Source: Prorocentrum cordatum (Eukaryota; Sar; Dinophyceae; Prorocentrales; Prorocentraceae). From it: DNA of 64,000 nucleotides. Both the position numbers and the translations under genes were made by a program. The stretch spans positions 407,001 through 471,000 of the forward strand of contig CAUYUJ010007502.1 in the NCBI GenBank assembly GCA_963575745.1, in the 5' to 3' direction. The notes under the pieces were generated by a model. It was given only the letters and a program-made list of their open reading frames with translations. It made no database searches and was not told the DNA's origin. This document shows positions 48,273 to 57,200 of this stretch, in pieces (within the stretch, counting starts at the first letter, position 1; the number at the start of each line of letters is the position of its first letter).

Positions 48273-51200
48273 GATGATGACGATGTTGATGTTTTGTTTT
48301 GATGATCGATAGTTAGATCGGTAGTGATATCGATTGTGAGATCGAATGTGAGATCGAATGTCAGATCGCTTGTGAGATTGATTGTGAGATCGATTGTGAT
48401 ACCGAATGTGAGATCGATAATGAGATCGATAGTGAGACCGGTTGTGAGACCGAATGGGATATCGATTGTGAGATCGATTGTGATATCGATAGTGAGATCG
48501 ATAGTGAGACCGAATGTGAGATCGATTGTGGAATCTATTGTGAGATCGATAGTCAGATCGATTGTGAGATCGATCGATTGAGTTAGTAGTGAGATCACTA
48601 TCGGTAATGAGATCGGTAGTGATTTCGATAGTGAGATCGATGATGATACCGAATGTGAGATCGATTGTGAGTTCGGTTGTGATATCGATAGTGAGATCGA
48701 TAGTGAGATCGATAATGATATCGAAAGTGAGTTCGATAGAGAGATCGATAGTGAGGCCGAATGCGAGATCGATTGTGAGATCGATTGTGATATCGATAGT
48801 GAGATCGATAGTGAGACCGAATGTGAGATCGATAATGAGATCGATAGTGAGTTTGATAGTGAGATCGATAGTCAGATCGAATGCGAGATCGATTGTGATA
48901 TCGATTATGAGATCAATAGCGCGACCGAATGTGAGATCGATTGTGAGATCGATTGTGAGATTTATTGTGAGATCGATAGTCAGATCGATTGTGAGATCTA
49001 TCGATTGAGATCGATTGTGAGATCGGTAGTGAGTTCGATAGTGAGATCAATCGAGTGCGACGTTGGTCCCTCCCCCCCCTCACCTCCTTATCACCCGAAG
49101 GGTGGTCTATGCGATAAAAAAGTTTATATGTACTGATTCGCCCACACTTCGGGTAATAAGGAGGTTGTGGAGGGGGGAGAGGGGTGAACCAACATCTGAC
49201 TCAATCGATCTCACTGTCGATCTCCCTCAACGGGACACCACGGGACATTTGTCGATCTCACGATCGATCTCAGTATCGATATAATTCAACGGGGCATCAC
49301 GGGACATCGCGGGACACCTCTCGATCTCATTATCGATCTCACCCAACGGGACACCATAGGGCACCACGGGGCACCTCGGGACACCACATCGATCTCACTA
49401 TCGATCTCACTACCGATCTCACTCAACGGGACACCACGGGACATCTGTCGACCAGACTATCGATCTCACGATCGATCTCGCTTTTTGGGACGCCACGGGA
49501 CACCTCGGGGCACCACATCGATCTCACTATCGATCTCACTCAACGGCACACCAAAGGACCTGTCGATCTCACTATCTATCTCACAATCGATCTGACTTTG
49601 AGGGGCACCACATCGATCTCAGTATCGATCTCACTATCGATATCACTATCGATCTCATTATCGATCTCACTCAACGGCACACCACGGGATATCACGGGAC
49701 ATCGCGAGCCACCGCCGGACGGACGGACGGACGGGCGGGCGGAGGAGAATCATTTGTCTTGATTTCGCCCTAGCAACGGCGGACACCACGGGACGCCATG
49801 GGACACCGCGAGCCACCGCCGGACGGGTGGGCGGGGGAGAATCATTTGTCTCGACTTCGCCCTAGCAACGGCGGGATCATTCCTCTCGCGCGCCCACGCA
49901 GCTTCGCCTCGCCCGCACGCACGACACGAACGAAACGAAGCGATTTCCCGGTTGGGGGTCTCTGTTCCGCTGCGATCTCGCCCCGCAACCTCCCGTACAC
50001 GCCTTCTCACCCCCGGCAGGCGGAGGTCTGCGGACGTCCTTCTCATCGTTCTCATGCTCCCAGTTTGCTCCTCTTCTCCTTTCCCTGTTCCTCCTGCTTC
50101 TCTTCCCTTGAGCCCTCCTTTTTCTCTTTTGTTCTTCCATTGAGCCCCCATGGACTCCCCCTCAGAGCCCCTTCTCGTTCCAGACCCTCCTCTTCCTCCT
50201 CATCCTGTTTCTCCCTCAGTTCTCTCCTCATCTTCGTCCTCCCTTTCTCCTCCTCCTCCTCCTCTTCTCGACCATTCAAATCAGCATCATCAGCAGCAGC
50301 ATCACCAGCACCATTAGCATCATCATCTTCATTATTATCATCCTCTTTTCCTCCTCCGCCTCTTCACAATCATCATCATCATCCTCATCATCCTGTGTTT
50401 CCTCCTCCTCATCCTCCTCCCTTCCTCCTCCTCCCCCCTCGGCGCGGTGCCCGCGCGCGCCGAACCCCCGCCGAGGAGTGGCGCAACGCCTCCTCCTGCG
50501 CGAAGAGGCCCGGCTACTCGCCGCAGATCCCGGTCCCCACCATGGACGAGGCGGGCACCGGCGAGGTTCGGGGCGCTCAAGACGGGGTCGGTTTTTGTCG
50601 GTACGTTGCTATCGAAACGGGTACGGAGAGAGCGGGGACGAAGACTGACAGCAGTTCTTGGTTACTCTGAACAGGAATCGTGGGCGATGCCGCCGCGGAC
50701 GTGGCTCATTTGAGACAAAAGGTCGCCTGCCCAACAGCGGCCGCTGTCGGTGTCGGACAACGTTGTCTGTTGGGAATCGTGCCCATGTTGTCCGTACTCA
50801 TTCCGGGCGTACCAGAAGTTGGTGGGGTCGGACAATCGTGTTGCGTCGCCGATTCATCGGCGATGCGGCTCGATGTGGATCCCGATTTTCTTCACGCCGA
50901 CGTCGCACATGCATATCCGCTGCATCGGCGATGCGGCGCGATTCTCCGACGTCATCTAGTTCCGACCCCACATGGGCAGCCTCCACAAGGGCACGTGCGT
51001 GGCGGTCGACCCGCACAACCCGAAGGGGGAGGAGCCGCGAGAATCGTGCGCCGGCGGTCGAGTGTGGACCCAGACCTCCCTTCGCTATCGTGAGAAACTC
51101 ACGACGGGAGGTGTTCGGCAGTTCTCGGTCCCCAGGGGCCCTCGCCGGCTCCCAGGACACTCAAGAAATGACTCGTGACGAAACCTTGCTCCTGGGGAGA

Positions 51201-54200
51201 AGGTCCAGACCCAGACATGCGACGTCTTGATTTTTTCAATACGGGGTCCGTGGAAGGCCCGACCCTTTCCCCGTGACTAGTTTTTCATCCTGCGTCTTTC
51301 TGTTGACGGTCCCGAGACCCGGCGAGGGCCGCCCGAGGCCGAAATTGGCCAAAAATTTCCCGCCCTGGATTTTTTACGACCCGATCATGCCTGGGGACAT
51401 CTAGGAAACCATGCAATCACGACGTCGCAGGCTCGGGGAGGTTGCTGGGCGTACCTTCTTCGCCCAGTCCTGGCCCCAGGGGGGCCGATCGTGAATCGCG
51501 GCCGGAATCCCCTCGAGATTCTTTTGGTCAGAGTCTACCCTGGCACGGGGACGCCCTGAAAGCCCCTCTCTCCTCCTTGCCCCCGTTCCCCCCCGTCCTC
51601 TTCTCCCTCCCTTCCCCCCCCCCGCTCCTCTCCCGACGCTGTGCCCCCGTCCCCCCCCTCTTCTTCTCCCTCCCTCCCCCCCCCCCGGTCCCCCCGGTCC
51701 TCTCCCGACGTTGTGCCCCCGTTTCCCTTCCTCTTCTCCTTCCCCTCCCACCCCTCCTGGTCCTCTCCCGACGTTGTGCCCCCGTTCCCCTTCCTCTTCT
51801 CCTGCCCTTCACCTCCCCCGCTTCTCTTCCGACGTTGTGCCTCCGTTCCCCCTCCTCGTCTCCCTCCATTCCCCCCCCCCCATCGCGCTCCTCTCTCAAC
51901 GTGGTGCCCCGCTTCGTCGGAGCTGCCGCCACAGCCGAGACCCAGATCCGCACAGAATGTCGGTCCCAGGACCCCTTTCCCAGGGTCCAGCAGGGCTCGA
52001 GCTGAACGGTCTCTTGGCGATTTCGTTGGCCGTCGTCGTTCTTCGAAGAAAAAGGCAGCATAAACATAATATGTTACGGCCATCGCGGATTTCTCCTGTC
52101 TGCGCTGGGCCCCCTTGGTGGCGCCTCGGGCGCCGCCCTTGGCGCGCTGGGAGGGGGGTCCAGCTCAGATACTAGAAATCAGCGCGGACCGTCAAAAGTG
52201 TATGTGTATGCTGTTTTTCGCTCCGCTGGTTTTGGCTTCCTTCCGCAGCAAAGGCAGAGCGAAGACAGAACGAAGGACACAACGAGCACAAGACGAAGAC
52301 GGAAAGCACAGTTCAGCTCGAGCCATGTGGACCGTCTTGGACCGTTGTCGTTCTGATCTCCTCCCGCAGCAAAAAGGCAGTACGAAGACACAGCAGAGGG
52401 AAAAACGAGGACAGGACGAAGACGGAAAACACCGTTCCGCTCGAGCCCTGGAGGGCCCATCCTGGACCGCGTGCTTCGAGGCGTTTACTTCCTGGCCGTG
52501 GCGAGCCCCTCCGAGAGGACGAGCAGCGCGCGCAAGGGAGGGCCTTCCGCGACCTCTCGGCTGGGCCCTCCCCCCCTCCAGCTCCTCCTTCCTCCCTTGT
52601 TCCTCCTCCCTCCTCCTCCTCCTCCTCCTCCTCCTCCTCCTCCTCCTCCTCCTCCTCCTCCTCCTCCTCCCCCTCCTCCTCCTCCTCCTCCCTCCTCTCC
52701 TCCTCCTCCTCCTCCTCCTCCTCTCCTCCTCCTCTCCTCCTCCTCCTCCTCCTCCTCCTCCTCCTCCTCCCCCTCCCTTCTCCCCCTCCTCCTGGTGCGC
52801 GCCGCCGTGCCTCAGGAGCCCGCGGGGCCCAGGGACTGCTGCACGCAGTTCATCATCGACGAGGGCGGCGACTACGGGGCCGAGAACTACCTCCGCCCGG
52901 GCCTCGGGAGGATCGCAAAGGCCTCCTCTGCGCGACTGGGGGTGGGGGGGGGGCTGGGCTCCCTTCGCCCGCCGTGCCCCGGAAAAAGCTCCCCGGGACC
53001 CCCTATAGGATAGTGGCGTTCGGTGGCAGCTGGCTCCTCCTGCGCCCTCTCGGCCAGAGGCAAGTCGCTGGGCGACGAGCCAGCTGCCTATCTACTGCTC
53101 GTCGGTGCGCGCGCCGTGGGGCCCGCTTCCTCCCGCAAAGGGGGAGGCCGGGGCTGCCGGCTGCCTGCCATTGCGGCCCGCTTGCATGCGGTGTGCACCG
53201 CGCAATTCCTGGATCATGTAATCCCGTAATCCTCCTCCTCCTCCTCCTCCTCCTCCTCCTCCTCCTCCTCGTCCTCCTCTTCATCCTTCTCCTCCTCCTC
53301 CTCCTCCTCCTCCTTCTCCTCCTCCTCCTCCTCCTCCTCCTCCTCCTCCTCCTCCTCCCTCTTCCTCACCAATATTATTCCGACTCCGTCCAGCTTCCCG
53401 ATCTGGTGCTGACCCCTGAGATTCGACGTCGCGAAAAATTCAAAATCATACAAAAGTGCAGTATAGTTCCTCTTGCCGCTGCTGCTCCTACTCCTCCTCC
53501 TCCTCCTCCTCCTCCTCCTCTCACATCCTCTCGCTTCATCGTCATCCCTCCTGCTCTCCCCTTGTTTTCTCATCTTCTATCCTCCCCGCACGTCCGCTCG
53601 TCCCTCGTGGCCAATCCTCCTCCCTCCTCCTTCCCATCTTCCCTCCTCCTTCTCCTCCCCCTCCCCCTCCTTATCCCTCTTCTGTTCCTCTTCCCTCCTC
53701 CTCATCCCCACCTGAAGCCACGCTGGGTCAAGCCTGCCGTCATTGCCCATCGTCCCCGGACTTCATGCGTGGGTGCTCTCCCTACGGCTTGAGGACATAG
53801 GCGACGCCAGGTTTGCAAGATCAGATGCCTCCAGCTTGGCCGCCGCATCTTCGAGAACGAGCGTTCCGCAATTGCGTTGTCCCAAAAAGGCTGGCGCCCT
53901 CTTTCATAGCACGATTCTCGGCATGGAGTGTCCGTCTGGGTGACCGGTGGCAGGCTTTCAGGCGCTCTTGATCACAGCCAGGTGGGACAGCAAATCGCTA
54001 ACATATCATGCAGCACATCCAGGACGATGCCCAGGCCTCCCTGAACGGGCTTGCGTTGTGTCGCCTGGACTACGCGGAGTTCACGTAGCTTGAGTTCGTG
54101 TCTCGGGCTGTAAGTTGCACTCGGTCCCCTTTCCCTACCTCTCATCCTTCCCCTCGCCTTCGTTTGGCTGCGCTGGTGTAAGGTGTTGGCCTCCAGGGCA

Positions 54201-57200
54201 TTGCGGGTGGCGGGGACTGATTTAGTTGGTGGGATTGTTGGAATCGGCTCTGCGATAAGCGCTCGCCCAGTTACCGCTCAATTCGCTAAGCAGGTTGGCG
54301 CCGGAGCGCACCTGGCACAAAAGCCCAGGCGAAACGAATGTACGCTGCGCCTTGTCAAGCCCCTTCCTGCCCTTCTTCGAGTAGGGGATCGACTTCAGAA
54401 TTGATCTACCCCAAAATGATTTTCTCGTCGAATGTTAACAATACGTATAGCGTTCGTAGATATACGAGCAGTATACGCATTCTTCGTATATCCCCAAAAC
54501 AAATCAATGTTGGGGTAACCCAATTCTGCAATCGATACCCTACTCGACTTTTATCTCCCTTCCTCAACCACGGACCAGGTCGTTCACTTAGACGTCTGTC
54601 CGTGGGATTGGACTGTCTGACCTTAAAAGCAGCCCCGTGGTATGGGTTGGGCGTCCGCGCCATTGGAGACTGGGAGGCTATATGGATAAGCAGAGGTGGA
54701 ACTTACATGGCTCACATGGCATAGAGATCGCGGAGGGTGGCATTGGTGGATAGAATGCTCCCGCTTCGGTCCTTGGTGCCTTTGGGACCTCCTTGTGCAC
54801 CGTCGATTATTCCGTCCCGTTCCTTCGCCTCATCACTTCCTTCCCTATTCGTTCGTCATCCTCTTCCATCCTCCTTCTCCTCCTCCGTCCTCCTCCTTCT
54901 CCTCCTCCCTCCTTTCTCCTCCTCAGCATCCCCTTCCCCCTGCTGGTCTGGCAACTAATGCAGCCGAATGGGGGAAGTAGGGGAGTGTTAGGACGACGGA
55001 GCGTACGAACCGCGTGGTTAACCCTCCCTTCCTGGCTTTCCTCCCCGTGCCTTCTCCGCAAGCGGTCCTGGCCATGAACGGGATTAGGACCGTCCAGTCG
55101 AGCTTACGCCTTCGCTCCTGGCCTCCAGGACCCTCGGGCATAACAGCATACCGAGGGCACACAAACATACAATGAGCGCGCACGCGGAAGGGGAACAGAT
55201 AATGAGCTGGGTTAACATCTGAGTTGTCTGGCATACGAGCAGGACGATGCTTAGCCAAAGTTAAGTTAACGAACGAACAGTCTCCCCCGTCAGGGAGCTT
55301 ATATCATAATCAACCTACATAATTAAACTCACAATACCAGGCACTTTCGAAAGAACTGAACGGGGGAGCAGAGCAGATGCAATATGCTGGTGTTGCTCCT
55401 TCTCCTCCTCCTCCTCCTCCTCCTCCGCCTCCGCCTCTTCGTCCTCCTCCTTCTCCCCAGTTCCTCCTATCCTCACCTCCTCTCTGTACACTTAATCTGA
55501 AGACTACTCTCCCCTCTCCTCTGAAGATGCCCGCGGAGTCGTCTGCCCTCCTCGCCGCTGCAGCGCGGGCCTCATTTTAGGATCGGCGGTTTGATCCCAT
55601 CATTCGGACCGGCGATCTCGCCCCAGGATGGACCACTTTTCTGGATCCAAGTTTCCCTCGTCGTTGTTGCCCCGCTCGTTTCCCGTCCCCCGCCTTCCCC
55701 TGGTCATCCTGCTCCTCCCGCTTCTCCCACTCCAGCTCCTGCTGGTGTTGTTCCTCCTATTCCTTCCTCCCTTCCTCCTCTTCCTCCTGCTAATCCTCCT
55801 GTTCATCCGCCACCTCCTCCAATGTACGCAGCTCCCCATCTCAGATTGCGCGTGACACGACTCCGTTATGGCACGCTTCGGCGGATAGAGAACTCATTAG
55901 CGCAATGGGCAGGGATGGTTGGGAGGGGTAGGAGGATGTCAGATATGGCGCGAGCGCACCTAGCTTGTCTTTCTCCTCCCTCCTCCCCCCTCCCTCCGTC
56001 CCCCCTCCCTCCTGCTTTGGGGCGTGCGGTGGACTGGGCCTCCACGCAGGGGCCTCGCCACGCGCTGCGACGAGGTCGCGCGCGCCAGCGGCCAGCGCCG
56101 CGCACGTCGGCCCCTCATGGCGCATTGGCCGCGACGGGTCGGTCCTTGGTGCGTGTAGGGGCGCGCGGCAGTGACGCGTGGTCCGCTCCAGCGAAGCGAA
56201 GGAGGATGAGGAGGAGGAGGAGGAGGAGGAGGAGGAGGAGGAGGAGAAAGAAGCAGGAGGATGAGGAGGAGGAGGAGGAGGAGGAGGAGGAGAAAGAAGC
56301 AGGCGGAGGAGGAGGACGACGACGACAAGGCCGCGCGGCCGCGATGCGGCGGAGGAGGCAGGGCCCGGGGCCCGGGGCGCTGGGCGGACCTCGCGGCCGA
56401 GCTGCGGCGATTCCGCCCACCGGTGGCGGAGGGCCGCCGAAGGGTTTGGTGACCACGCCGCGTGGTGCGTCGGACGTTTTCGGGCGTTGTCGTCCGCTGC
56501 CTCGAGCTGCGCTCCAGCAGCTGCGCCTCGCCGAGGGCGTTCCTTCGCGGGCCCGGCTCGTCCCGACGGGCCGCCGGAGAGAGCCGAGGGGTGGCCAGGA
56601 GGCCAGGGGGGCGGTGGCCACCCCGTGTGGCGAGTCCGAGGGGCCTCGGGGTCACCACGCGGGGGACTGGGGTCGTTGCCAGAGGATGTCTCGAGCGACG
56701 GGGGCCTCCGAGGTCCCGAGGTGGTGCGGTGGCGGACCGCGCGGTGAGGTCGCCGTGGATGCCGAGGTCGCCGCGCGGTCTTGTCACCACGCGCGGGGGG
56801 TTATACGCGAAGCCGCGGGCGCGAGCGGCAGCGGGTCGGCGCGGCGTATCGCTCCCCAGAGAATGTTCGGGGGCAGCGCTGCAGGGGCGCCCGGAGGCTC
56901 AGGAGGGCCGGAAGCGTTCAGGTTTTCGGGCTTCTTTTACGAAGGATTGCAACAACAAACCGAAGGATTGCAACAAAAAACCAAAGATTGCAACAAAAAC
57001 CCGAAGTTTTTTTTTTTGCAATCCTAGGTTTTGTTGCAATCACCCGAAGGGCTTTGTTGCAATCCTTCGGTTTTTTTTTTTTTTTTTGCAATCCTTCCTT
57101 CTGTTTTGCAATCCTTCGTTCGTCGGTTCTCGGCAGTTTTTCATCCCCGGGGTACCTTGCAGCGGCTGCGCCTCGCCGAGAGCGCTGCCGGGGCGCCCGG

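Larger units (their letters stand above)
47834..49993. mobile_element. Fold-back element F, complete copy (2,160 bp)
   Basis: Left arm: GGAGGTGAGGGGGTGAGATC, GGGAAATCGATTTCGGTTTC, three ~85-bp units with GCGCGGCCGGACCAAATGA and GTGTCCCGC, then a 12-bp array. The right arm repeats this inverted: the array in TCGATCTCACTA form, GACACCACGGGAC words, two ~95-bp units with GAGAATCATTTGTCT, then CGAACGAAACGAAGCGATTT, CCGGTT...CCCGCAACCTCC. The arms meet at the core element 49052-49193. No protein. Partial copy at 2336-3760. Confidence 0.78.

Noticed and set aside
48227-49008. Repeat protein (DLTIDLTID / RSIVRSIV)
   Set aside because: Product of a 12-bp satellite inside the fold-back element; open on both strands.
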